Positions 1-7,299 of a stretch of DNA of 64,000 nt are shown one piece after another. The DNA is taken from the NCBI RefSeq assembly GCF_002013915.1, contig NZ_MBTF01000002.1:248001-312000 (forward strand), written 5' to 3'. Source of the stretch: Mucilaginibacter pedocola (GTDB lineage Bacteria > Bacteroidota > Bacteroidia > Sphingobacteriales > Sphingobacteriaceae). The notes beneath the pieces are model-generated. The model was not told where the DNA came from. It searched no databases and was given only the letters and a program-made list of their open reading frames with translations. Each line of letters starts with the position of its first letter. Position 1 is the stretch's first letter. A program made the position numbers and the translations under genes.

Positions 1-688
1 CGATGGCGAACAGTTGCTGGTGCTGTTGGTGAAAGACAAGATCGTGACCAAATGGTGCCTTCCCGGCGGCTACATCCGTAAAGATGAAAGCCTGGAGCAA
101 GCCGCTGCACGCGTAACCGCCGACCGCACGGGCATTGCCAATTTATTTCTGCAGCAGTTTAAAACCTTTGGCGATGTGGGGCGCAACTGCAACAAAGGAT
201 CGTGGGATGAAGATAAACTGGCCGAATTGATAGGTGTGAAAATAGATAACGATAACTGGCTGAGCGGCGAAACTGCATCGGTTGGTTATTACGCCGTAAC
301 CGATATGCTGAATGCCCAACCCAGCACCGATTTCCTTTCGAGCGAGTGTAAATGGTTCCCGGTAACCGAAGTACCCAGCCTGGGTTTCGACCATGATGAG
401 ATGTTTCGCGAAGCCCTGCTGGCCATGCGTATGCACCTTTACCATTACCCTATAGGCAAGGCGCTGCTGCAACAAAAATTTACGTTGAAAGAGATAAGGT
501 TTTTATACGAAGCATTATCGGGTAAAAAGCTGAATGCAACCAATTTTCCTATCAAGCTACAATCGCTTGGCCTACTAACCAAGCTCGAGGAAAAGAAAAG
601 CATAGGCGGGCACCGCTCGCCCACCTATTATAAATTCAATAGCGAGACTTATGAGAAGGCGCTGGATGAAGGGTTAGTGTTGGTATAG
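1..688 (+). CDS. Nudix-fold transcriptional regulator (NrtR/AraR-like), 5' end cut by the window
   Basis: The reading frame is open from the first bases of the window, so the true start lies upstream; the TTG at 14 is not a convincing start. The N-terminal half is a Nudix domain with the GX5E part of the Nudix box (LPGGYIRKDE), but the catalytic REUXEE part reads RVTADR, so the metal-binding glutamates are missing. The last 80 residues (from about QKFTLKEIRFLYEAL) form a winged-helix domain ending in a basic GGHRSPTYYKF strand. This arrangement is that of NrtR/AraR-type regulators, in which a dead Nudix domain senses a sugar or nucleotide ligand and the winged helix binds DNA. Its targets are probably upstream of the window. 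Family is well supported; the ligand is unknown. Confidence 0.82.
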   Translation, partial: DGEQLLVLLVKDKIVTKWCLPGGYIRKDESLEQAAARVTADRTGIANLFLQQFKTFGDVGRNCNKGSWDEDKLAELIGVKIDNDNWLSGETASVGYYAVTDMLNAQPSTDFLSSECKWFPVTEVPSLGFDHDEMFREALLAMRMHLYHYPIGKALLQQKFTLKEIRFLYEALSGKKLNATNFPIKLQSLGLLTKLEEKKSIGGHRSPTYYKFNSETYEKALDEGLVLV

Positions 689-691
689 TAA

Positions 692-1306
692 TCATTTTTC
701 CCTCGCTTCATCATTTATCTCGCGGATAACATCATCAAGCTTAATAATGGTTTCTTTCAGGAATTGTAATATCTGCCGGTTATGCTCGCCGGTAATGGCC
801 TGCTCTTCTACCAGACTTATTAAACCCATTATGCTGGCTACGGGGCTGCGTAGCAAGTGCGAATTTTTGAAGGATACCACGTTCAACTGCCGTACTTTTT
901 CTTTTAACTCATTTTCCAAAGCTACCAGTTTGGTAACATCTTCTACCTCGCGGATGATGGTACAGGTTCCGCAGCCGGGTGTACGCTCGTATATCATCTG
1001 CCGCGAATGCAGCCAAATGTAGTCGCCATTTTTTTTGCGCAGGCGCAGCGTCATTTCAAATATCTGACCGTTCTCCGCAGCAAGTATTTGCTCAACCGTA
1101 TGTTGCACTTTCTCAAAATCATCGGGGTGGATGATGCTTTGGTAGAAATTGGTGCTCAGCGCATCGTATTCTTCCTGCGAATAGCCCAACAAGCGGCGCA
1201 CTACGCCGCTGGAAAAAACTACTTTTTGGGTAGAAAGGTCGAACGTTTGAAATTCGACGTGTGCAACTTCGAAAAGAGAGTGTAAGAATTTAGGCCCGGT
1301 TTCCAT
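692..1306 (-). CDS. PAS-domain protein with a histidine-kinase dimerisation segment but no ATPase domain
   Basis: A 204-residue soluble protein. Residues about 20-130 are a PAS fold of the PAS_3 type (IIHPDD, then RLRKKNGDYIWLHSRQ, then REVEDVTKL). A short coiled linker leads to a helix resembling the HisKA dimerisation region, with the phosphoacceptor-like His150 in NSHLLRSPVASIMGL. The protein ends there, so the HATPase_c domain of a complete kinase is absent. Many Bacteroidota encode such stand-alone PAS-DHp proteins; they may be phosphorylated by a partner kinase or act as a dimerising sensor. Its 3' end lies 3 bp from the stop of the converging Nudix regulator. No partner response regulator is visible. 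Confidence 0.72.
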   Translation of the reverse strand: METGPKFLHSLFEVAHVEFQTFDLSTQKVVFSSGVVRRLLGYSQEEYDALSTNFYQSIIHPDDFEKVQHTVEQILAAENGQIFEMTLRLRKKNGDYIWLHSRQMIYERTPGCGTCTIIREVEDVTKLVALENELKEKVRQLNVVSFKNSHLLRSPVASIMGLISLVEEQAITGEHNRQILQFLKETIIKLDDVIREINDEAREK

Positions 1307-1405
1307 AACCTAAATATAATGAGGTTTTTAGGATATCGCACAAAAGGCAAGTTATTTATTGCGGCTATCGCCTGATAAGGGGAGTGCTTGACGATAAAGG
1401 CTTTT

Positions 1406-1981
1406 TCAGCGTACCGCCCTGTTACGCAGCATGCTTAAAAACACAGGTGTAATACCAAGGTAAGACGCGATGTGCTTTTGGGCAATGCGTTGCTCTAACC
1501 CTGGGTATTGTTTTTGGAAAAGCGCATATCGTTCTTCGGCTGTTTTAGATAGGTTGGCATTGAGGCGGTATTGGAACAGGCTAAGCCCGTTTTGCGACAG
1601 GATGCGAAAAAAGCGCTCGAGCTTAGGTACATCAACGTACAATTGCTCGAGCGCCTGGTAGGTAATGGCAAATACTTCGGTGGTTTCTAATGCGCTGATT
1701 CCATAATAGGCAGGCGCATGGTTGCTGAAACTGGCCATATCGCTGGCCCACCAATTTTCGGGGCAAAACAATACGTTGTGTTCTTCGCCATCCTTATCGC
1801 GGTTGAATACCCGCAGGCAGCCTTTGTTCACAAACCAAACGTGGCGGCAAACGCTACCCGGCTGTAGCAGGCTGTCGTTCTTCTCTACCACGTGGTGCTG
1901 CAAAACCGATACCAGCCGTGCTGTTTCGGCATCGTTCAGTTGCACGTGTATGGCAAAGTTGGCAAGGATGTAATGGAACAT
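1406..1981 (-). CDS. Crp/Fnr-family transcriptional regulator
   Basis: 191 residues. The first 120 form a cyclic-nucleotide-binding-like beta roll (GSVCRHVWFVNKGCLRVF, then a jelly-roll strand ending in EVFAITYQALEQL), followed by the long dimerisation helix. The C-terminal part (YPGLEQRIAQKHIASYLGIT, then SMLRNR) is the helix-turn-helix with the usual ASYLGIT recognition-helix start. The phosphate-binding cassette for cAMP is not obvious, so the ligand is unknown. The gene lies 11 bp downstream of the SnoaL-like gene on the same strand and is probably co-transcribed with it, a common pairing of a small enzyme with its regulator in this phylum. Confidence 0.85.
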   Translation of the reverse strand: MFHYILANFAIHVQLNDAETARLVSVLQHHVVEKNDSLLQPGSVCRHVWFVNKGCLRVFNRDKDGEEHNVLFCPENWWASDMASFSNHAPAYYGISALETTEVFAITYQALEQLYVDVPKLERFFRILSQNGLSLFQYRLNANLSKTAEERYALFQKQYPGLEQRIAQKHIASYLGITPVFLSMLRNRAVR

Positions 1982-1992
1982 GAACGATGTTA

Positions 1993-2349
1993 CTACAATG
2001 CAGGCAGAAATCCTACAATCTCCACTATTTTGTTTTCTTCGTTATACACCATATAATCTCTGCCCGCTACATCGCCGGTGCCGGGTAAGAACATCCCCCA
2101 TGTATAATAGCAATTGCCCTCAAAGTATTCAGGGGAGGTTAGTACCGAAAACCCGATGCCCGGGAATTTTTCATGTGCGCTCAGTATAAGTGCCACTAAA
2201 TCGTCTATCCCTGTAAACTTGGGTGTGTTTTTGTCGGTATAAGTTACCTGCGGATGGCAGCATGATGTTATTGCGGCTTTTATTTCATCAGCTGTTGTGG
2301 TGTTCCAGGCGCTTATGTAGCGCGTAATGGTTTCTGTCATGTTTTTCAT
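1993..2349 (-). CDS. SnoaL/NTF2-like small protein
   Basis: 118 residues with the alpha-plus-beta pattern of the NTF2-like superfamily: an N-terminal helix with the RYISAWNT start, a HPQVTYTDKN strand, a helix containing DDLVALIL, and C-terminal strands (CYYTWGMFLPGTGDVAGRD, then KIVEIVGFLP). The family contains polyketide cyclases, limonene epoxide hydrolases and many binding proteins without known substrate. The start at MKNMTET is an ATG; a second ATG lies three codons later. It is the first gene of a probable two-gene unit with the downstream Crp/Fnr regulator. Function cannot be assigned further. Confidence 0.75.
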   Translation of the reverse strand: MKNMTETITRYISAWNTTTADEIKAAITSCCHPQVTYTDKNTPKFTGIDDLVALILSAHEKFPGIGFSVLTSPEYFEGNCYYTWGMFLPGTGDVAGRDYMVYNEENKIVEIVGFLPAL

Positions 2350-2530
2350 AAACCAAAGGTCCGGGTATGCAGCGCCAAAAACGTTAAAGTAGTTTAATAA
2401 ATGGCGGTTGGGAGCTAAAATTCATGGCTAATTAACCCATCGGTAAATTCGCGTAGAAATACGTGATTGCAAAATATTTCATAAAGGTTAACTGCATCGT
2501 ATGTAATTTTATGATCTACATCCACAGGTT

Positions 2531-2761
2531 ATGAATACGAACACCCCACAGTTGAACAACGCCGGGCATTTTTATATGGCCGATGTCGACACATTGCTGC
2601 ACGGCCCCTACAACTCGGCGCGCATGGCTGAAGAACTAAAAAAGATAGATGCGCATGTTGTTGAAGACGATGCTTTGATGAAGAACGCGATAACTTCAAT
2701 TGCTGTAACGCTTGTGCTGGCGGTTGTAGCCTACATGTTTTATTTCCCTGTGATGTTTTAA
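2531..2761 (+). CDS. Small single-pass membrane protein of unknown function
   Basis: 76 residues: a hydrophilic N-terminal part of about 50 residues with an acidic stretch (HVVEDDALMKN), then one clear hydrophobic helix (about residues 53-74, AITSIAVTLVLAVVAYMFYF) close to the C-terminus. The topology suggests a tail-anchored inner-membrane peptide. An overlapping opposite-strand reading frame exists, but its product is Gln/Arg/Ser-rich with no membrane segment or pattern and looks like a shadow. A bidirectional terminator hairpin follows at 2790. No homologue is recognised. Confidence 0.5.
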   Translation: MNTNTPQLNNAGHFYMADVDTLLHGPYNSARMAEELKKIDAHVVEDDALMKNAITSIAVTLVLAVVAYMFYFPVMF

Positions 2762-2789
2762 AACGCTGCACTCGCTGTGAACTTAAATA

Positions 2790-2830
2790 AAAAAGCCTCG
2801 GGTCCTGGCTGGGACCTGGGGCTTTGTTGT
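2790..2830. terminator. Bidirectional rho-independent terminator
   Basis: A 12-bp stem with two G-U pairs (AGCCTCGGGTCC / GGACCTGGGGCT) around a short loop. A T-rich stretch follows on the minus strand (six T) and a shorter one on the plus strand. It lies between the converging small membrane protein and dienelactone hydrolase genes and can serve both. Confidence 0.75.
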
Positions 2831-2846
2831 GTTCGGGAGGGGCTAA

Positions 2847-3737
2847 TTACCCTTTCAAATTCTCGGTGAAGAACTCAATTGTGCGCTGCCAGGCCAAATC
2901 GGCGGCGGGTTTATCATACCTCGGCGTGGTGTTGTTATGAAAGCCATGGTTCACATTCTCGTAAATAAAAGCCCGGTATGTTTTGTTGTTGGCCTTTAAA
3001 GCTTCCTCGTAAGCGGGCCAGCCTCCGGTAATACGGGTATCTAACGATGCATAATGCAGCATCAGCGGTGCGTTAATTTTAGGAACATCGGCAGCTGCAG
3101 GTTGCCCGCCGTAGAACGGAACAGCGGCGGCCAGATCGGGCACGCGGGTGGCCATCATATTGGCAATGCCACCCCCGAAGCAAAAGCCAACTACACCTAC
3201 TTTGCCATTACAATCTTTATGTTTTTTCAGGTATTCAAAGGCGGCAATAAAATCTTCTTCCATCTGGCCTTTATCGCGTTTGCTTTGCATTTCGCGGCCG
3301 GCATCGTCGTTGCCGGGGTAACCACCCAGTGGAGTAAGTGCATCTGGCGCCAGCGAAATAAAGCCAGCTAAAGCCGCACGGCGGCCAACATCTTCAATAT
3401 ATGGGTTCAGTCCGCGGTTCTCATGTACCACTATAATACCGCCCAGTTTCTTTTTGGCATCCTTTGGTTTAGATAGCAGGCCTTTAATAGTACCGCCACC
3501 TTTGGGTGATGAGTAGTTGATATAACCCGAGCTTAAAGCCGGATCATCAGCTTTAACTTCTGCCGTTGTCTTATAATCGGGCATTAAAAAACTCATTATT
3601 GCCGGCACGGTCAGCCCGCCCACAGCGTATAGCGAAAGTTTTTGAACGAAAGAGCGGCGATCCAGCCGGTTGTGCGCATAATCGTCGTACAGGTCAAATA
3701 CTTCTTGTTTAATGTCTTCTTTATTTATCTGGCTCAT
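2847..3737 (-). CDS. Dienelactone hydrolase family protein with N-terminal export region
   Basis: 296 residues, alpha/beta hydrolase. The catalytic triad is visible: Cys186 in the nucleophile elbow GFCFGGG, Asp233 in SLDTRIT, and His264 or His267 in NHGFHNN; Glu106 in VVHENRG is the residue that positions the cysteine in this family. The N-terminus has a leading hydrophilic helix and then DRRSFVQKL followed by a hydrophobic stretch (about residues 35-52), resembling a Tat signal, so the enzyme probably acts in the periplasm. The family cleaves dienelactones and other small esters; the substrate here is unknown. It is divergent from the lipoprotein gene at 3928, and the shared 190-bp gap carries two CTGTWACAG palindromes. 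Confidence 0.85.
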   Translation of the reverse strand: MSQINKEDIKQEVFDLYDDYAHNRLDRRSFVQKLSLYAVGGLTVPAIMSFLMPDYKTTAEVKADDPALSSGYINYSSPKGGGTIKGLLSKPKDAKKKLGGIIVVHENRGLNPYIEDVGRRAALAGFISLAPDALTPLGGYPGNDDAGREMQSKRDKGQMEEDFIAAFEYLKKHKDCNGKVGVVGFCFGGGIANMMATRVPDLAAAVPFYGGQPAAADVPKINAPLMLHYASLDTRITGGWPAYEEALKANNKTYRAFIYENVNHGFHNNTTPRYDKPAADLAWQRTIEFFTENLKG

Positions 3738-3791
3738 AGTTAAGTGGTTTATTCAAATGTAACTAAATGCGGCGCGCGCATACAAGCACAA

Positions 3792-3884
3792 ACTGTAACA
3801 GTATCGCTACGCTAATAGTTTGATAGCCCGGGTACTTAGCGCCATAAATTTTAATTTAATTTTTAGGCAATATGCTGTTACAGT
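3792..3884. promoter_or_regulatory. Pair of CTGTWACAG palindromes between divergent genes (candidate operator)
   Basis: ACTGTAACAG at 3792-3801 and CTGTTACAGT at 3875-3884 are exact reverse complements (11 bp including the flanking A/T), and each contains a 9-bp palindrome CTGTWACAG. The direct repeat GGTACTTA at 3831 and 3888 lies in the same gap. The position between the dienelactone hydrolase and lipoprotein genes suggests binding of a dimeric regulator. Function is inferred from geometry only. Confidence 0.35.
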
Positions 3885-3927
3885 TCAGGTACTTAATTCG
3901 TAATAGATACAAAACACCACCAACACT

Positions 3928-4611
3928 ATGAAACGACTATTACCTATTCTATCTTTATTGATATTATCATTGGCGGCCTGCATAAAAGAAAACGGTCCGA
4001 AAAATGAAACCGGAGGGCCGGACCCTATTCCACCTAAAATACTATCGAGGGATACTCTTACAACAGGCGGGCTTTGGGGGATAAACATTGGCCAAAACAG
4101 TGCCGATATTTATACTAATTTGCAAGCCATGCGGGTTGACCGTAGCCTGGGCGGCATGGGTATAGTAAACAATGTTTACAGCAGCCTGGAAGGTCTGGAG
4201 AATACGCTACCCTTATATACTTCTGTTTTTTTGGATGAGGCAAAAGGTACCTCTACCGGCGTGCAGATAGGTTTTGCCGATGATAAAGTAAAAACGATAT
4301 TTAACAACAATGGTGTTCAGTTTAGCCAGTGGCCACAAGGGAATAGTGCTGATGCGAGGGTTACGGTAGGAGACCCGGTGACTGCTGTATACCAAAAATT
4401 AGTGAAAATTAAAGCGCAAGGCACCTATGCCAACAAATTCGAGAGGATATCTATCTTTTTTAAAGATATGGCAAAGGCTTACGATCCGCAAATGAGTGCT
4501 TCGCCGCAGTGGTATTTCGTTTCTGCCATATCAGAAAAACGCCACCAGCAGTTAACGCTTAATTTTACGGCGGGCAAGCTGGTGTCTATCTATTCGGTAG
4601 TTTACGAGTAA
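3928..4611 (+). CDS. Hypothetical lipoprotein
   Basis: 227 residues with a type II signal peptide: charged MKRL, hydrophobic core, and lipobox LAAC with the lipidated Cys18. The mature part begins with a Gly/Pro/Asn-rich linker (residues 19-45) and continues as a mixed domain with no recognised motif. The positions after the Cys (Ile, Lys, Glu) are compatible with membrane retention in Bacteroidota. The gene is divergent from the dienelactone hydrolase. Its terminator at 4639 overlaps the 3' end of the converging acyltransferase gene. Function unknown. Confidence 0.7.
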   Translation: MKRLLPILSLLILSLAACIKENGPKNETGGPDPIPPKILSRDTLTTGGLWGINIGQNSADIYTNLQAMRVDRSLGGMGIVNNVYSSLEGLENTLPLYTSVFLDEAKGTSTGVQIGFADDKVKTIFNNNGVQFSQWPQGNSADARVTVGDPVTAVYQKLVKIKAQGTYANKFERISIFFKDMAKAYDPQMSASPQWYFVSAISEKRHQQLTLNFTAGKLVSIYSVVYE

Positions 4612-4638
4612 CAGCCGGTTATTCTAAAATAATGGGAG

Positions 4639-4669
4639 CGGGGAGGTGCTAAGCACTTGCCCGTTTTTT
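4639..4669 (+). terminator. Rho-independent terminator of the lipoprotein gene
   Basis: The stem CGGGGAGGTGCT / AGCACTTGCCCG has one mismatch and one wobble and is followed by six T. It overlaps the last codon and stop of the opposite-strand acyltransferase gene (stop at 4649-4651). Confidence 0.65.
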
Positions 4670-5728
4670 GTTTAGGTACCTCCTAACAGGCGTATCGTAT
4701 GCCACCATTACCAGCCAGGCAATGCCAAGTAACAGCAACATACTTATGGGGATGATGTAGCTTAGTTGCGCTATTGTTGGTTTGAATTTGGCGTTGTAGT
4801 TGGCAAACATCCAGATAAAGGTGTAATGCGTCATGTAAAGCGGGTACGAAATATCGCCCGAGAAAATGCATATGTTGGTAAGCTTCGGGCTAAGTACAGC
4901 ACCGGCTCCCAGGGCAACAATTAAAGGGAAATAGATGATTACGATAAATGGTTCGGTAAGCCAGTTCCAAGTGCTGAAGGGGGAAATAAATGCCAGCATC
5001 AACAATGCCGCCACGCCAATAAAACCCAGCTTGTTTTTGATGATGATATTATAGCGGAAGATAAGCATACCCGCCAAAAACGAATAAGCGATGCGGATAC
5101 CGCCATCCCAAAAGGTGCCGCCGCTCCAGCCGCCCATTACATTGCCCGATACTTTGGCCATATAGCAGATACCCACAGCTGCCAGCAGGGTAGGGATGAT
5201 AAGCCATTTGCGGTTTATCCGGTACAACACCAACGCGTAAATAATATTGGCAATATACTCCCAAAACAGCGACCATGCCGGCGCGTTCAAATTGAACAGG
5301 TTGAACCAGCGTTCTGCCACCACCGGGTAAGGTATCATCAAAATACCGCACAGAAATATCAATGCCGTTTTTCCGGCACCGTATACCCCGCCCAACGGTG
5401 CAATAGGATCGAAGATGAAACCGATAATGGCCAATACCGAACCCATTACCACCATAGGGTGCAGGCGAATAAGCCTTGCCTTAATGAAACTGCCGAGGCT
5501 CATTTTGCCAATGCGGCTATCATAGGCATATGCAATTACAAAGCCGGAGAGGCAAAAGAAAAAATCGACCGCCAAAAAACCATGGCCAATAAAATCCTTA
5601 CTATAATCGCTATACACCACTTCCATAAAGTGGAAGCAAACCACCGACAGTGCGGCCACGCCACGTAAGCCATCGAGAATGTGAAAATGTTGTTTTGCGG
5701 TAGGTACTTGCGGGCTTAATGTGCTCAT
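4649..5728 (-). CDS. Acyltransferase family membrane protein (OafA/YrhL type, Acyltransferase_3)
   Basis: 359 residues with about ten hydrophobic segments. The family signature is present at the start: LDGLRGVAALSVVCFHF, with the essential His of the first membrane helix, followed by FLAVDFFFCLSGFVIAYAY. These integral membrane enzymes transfer acetyl or other short acyl groups to sugars of exopolysaccharide, LPS or peptidoglycan, or to small molecules. There is no attached SGNH domain and no polysaccharide cluster nearby, so the acceptor cannot be named. It begins after a 33-bp terminator that ends the upstream cupin gene, so it probably has its own promoter. Confidence 0.85.
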   Translation of the reverse strand: MSTLSPQVPTAKQHFHILDGLRGVAALSVVCFHFMEVVYSDYSKDFIGHGFLAVDFFFCLSGFVIAYAYDSRIGKMSLGSFIKARLIRLHPMVVMGSVLAIIGFIFDPIAPLGGVYGAGKTALIFLCGILMIPYPVVAERWFNLFNLNAPAWSLFWEYIANIIYALVLYRINRKWLIIPTLLAAVGICYMAKVSGNVMGGWSGGTFWDGGIRIAYSFLAGMLIFRYNIIIKNKLGFIGVAALLMLAFISPFSTWNWLTEPFIVIIYFPLIVALGAGAVLSPKLTNICIFSGDISYPLYMTHYTFIWMFANYNAKFKPTIAQLSYIIPISMLLLLGIAWLVMVAYDTPVRRYLNKKRASA

Positions 5729-5770
5729 GTTTGGTTTTTGGGTGCAAAACCAAAAGTATCATTAAAAATT

Positions 5771-5804
5771 AAAACCCCCACAAGCTAAACGTTGCGAGGG
5801 TTTT
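5771..5804 (-). terminator. Terminator downstream of the cupin gene
   Basis: A 13-bp stem (AAAACCCCCACAA / TTGCGAGGGTTTT, with two G-U pairs on one strand) around a seven-base loop, followed on the minus strand by TTTTAATTTTTAAT. It lies 29 bp after the cupin stop codon. Confidence 0.7.
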
Positions 5805-5832
5805 AAAACTGCAAAATGCCTCCGGCTTCTGC

Positions 5833-6312
5833 CTAAACAAACATTACATTGTAACGGCTTTTTAAACGCGCGGCCATATACTCAATTGCTTCGGCAGGCG
5901 GCGGGCCTTGTGGCGGGGTAATTTGCGGCGCACCTTCTACCGGTGCGCTAAACTCCTTGAAGAAGTTAACGAAATCACCGGGCGTAATGGTAATTATTAT
6001 TCGTGCTTCCGGGGTTAATACTTCAAAAGCGTGTTCGAGGCCTTTGGGGCCAAAGGCCGCCTGGCCGGCTTTTAAGTACGTCTGTTTGCCGGCAACGGTA
6101 ACCACTACTTCGCCTTCCAGTATATAAAATGTTTCATCCTCGTGCAGGTGTATGTGAGGCGGTGGTTCCGAACCTTTAGGCAAGCGCATATCTACCATGC
6201 CCAGGTTGCCGGCCGACTCTTCGGGGCTTATTAAAATTTCAAAGTATCCGCCGTAATAGCTGCGGAAGGTGGGCACTACGGCCGCTTGGTTCTCTGTTTG
6301 AATGTTTTCCAT
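5833..6312 (-). CDS. Cupin-domain protein
   Basis: 159 residues with a single cupin barrel. Cupin motif 1 is clear (PPHIHLHEDETFYILEGE, with the two His and Glu that bind a metal), and motif 2 corresponds to FGPKGLEHAFEVL (final His). Related Bacteroidota proteins are annotated as cupin domain proteins or quercetin 2,3-dioxygenase-like, but the substrate of such small cupins cannot be read from sequence. No signal peptide, so it is cytoplasmic. The acidic, Pro-rich C-terminal tail (PQITPPQGPPPAEA) is unusual. Confidence 0.8.
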   Translation of the reverse strand: MENIQTENQAAVVPTFRSYYGGYFEILISPEESAGNLGMVDMRLPKGSEPPPHIHLHEDETFYILEGEVVVTVAGKQTYLKAGQAAFGPKGLEHAFEVLTPEARIIITITPGDFVNFFKEFSAPVEGAPQITPPQGPPPAEAIEYMAARLKSRYNVMFV

Positions 6313-6382
6313 TGTGATGTGTTTTATTTGAACACATGACCAAAGGAGAAACGCTGGTGTTACATCAGAAAAAAATAAATGC

Positions 6383-7159
6383 CTATTGGCCTTCCAGCTC
6401 TATCCACACCGGGCAATGGTCGCTGGTTTTTTCCCAACCACGCACATGGCGGTCAACCGCGGCGGCTTTTAACCTGCCTTCAATACTCGGGCTGAGCAAG
6501 AAGTGGTCTATACGCAGGCCGGCATTCCTGCCATAAGCGTTGCGGAAATAATCGAAAAAAGTATAAATAACCTCGTCGGGGTAAAGTTTGCGGATGGCAT
6601 CTGTCCAGCCTTGGTCTACCAGATTTTTAAAAGCAAGGCGCGTTTCGGGGCGGAAGAGGGCGTCATCCAGCCAGCGTTCGGGTTTGTAAACGTCAAGCTC
6701 GGTGGGCATCACGTTGTAGTCGCCCAATAAAACGGCAGGCAAGCCGGATGCTATCAACCCCGATGCATGGCTGGTTAGGCGGTTGAACCAATCGAGCTTG
6801 TAATCAAATTTTGGCCCCGGTGCGGGGTTGCCATTGGGTAAATACAGGCAGCCTATTACCACATCATTCACCAAAGCTTCAATATAGCGGCTCTGGATAT
6901 CCTCCGGGTCGCCGGGCAGGCCTGTACGCAGCTCTTTTATCTCCATGCCGCGCGCCAGTATGGCAACACCGTTCCAGCTTTTTTGGCCGTGCCATATAGC
7001 GTTGTAGCCGGCATCGTTAATAGCTTGCAGCGGGAAGTTCTCTTGCGGGGCCTTTAATTCTTGCAGGCAGGCAACATCGGGCTTGGTTTCTTCGAGCCAG
7101 CGCAGTAGTACCGGCAGACGGCCGTTTACGCCGTTAACGTTATAGGTGGCAATTTTCAT
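6383..7159 (-). CDS. xth: Exodeoxyribonuclease III
   Basis: 258 residues, the usual length of the ExoIII/AP-endonuclease family. Conserved active-site blocks are present in order: IATYNVNGVNGR (metal-side Asn), CLQELKAP (metal-binding Glu), LLGDYNV (Asp/Asn pair), RIDHFLLS, and SDHCPVWIEL (the catalytic His near the C-terminus). The enzyme cuts DNA at abasic sites and degrades 3' ends during base excision repair. It is a single gene on the minus strand, divergent from the TPR sensor kinase, and starts at the canonical MKIATYN. Confidence 0.93.
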   Translation of the reverse strand: MKIATYNVNGVNGRLPVLLRWLEETKPDVACLQELKAPQENFPLQAINDAGYNAIWHGQKSWNGVAILARGMEIKELRTGLPGDPEDIQSRYIEALVNDVVIGCLYLPNGNPAPGPKFDYKLDWFNRLTSHASGLIASGLPAVLLGDYNVMPTELDVYKPERWLDDALFRPETRLAFKNLVDQGWTDAIRKLYPDEVIYTFFDYFRNAYGRNAGLRIDHFLLSPSIEGRLKAAAVDRHVRGWEKTSDHCPVWIELEGQ

Positions 7160-7299
7160 AGGCTTGTTGGCTCCGCTTTGCGGGGACGTTCAAAGCTATC
7201 AAAACGTGTTTAAAGATAAAAGCGCCCTGCACAACAGCTATGTAAAAACATTAGGGTATTCTGGCTTTTTTACGCATATTAGGGGTACTCCTAATTGCT

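Noticed and set aside
2529-2771. 80-residue minus-strand frame over the small membrane protein
   Set aside because: Gln/Arg/Ser-rich with no fold signal, whereas the plus frame has a clear membrane helix.
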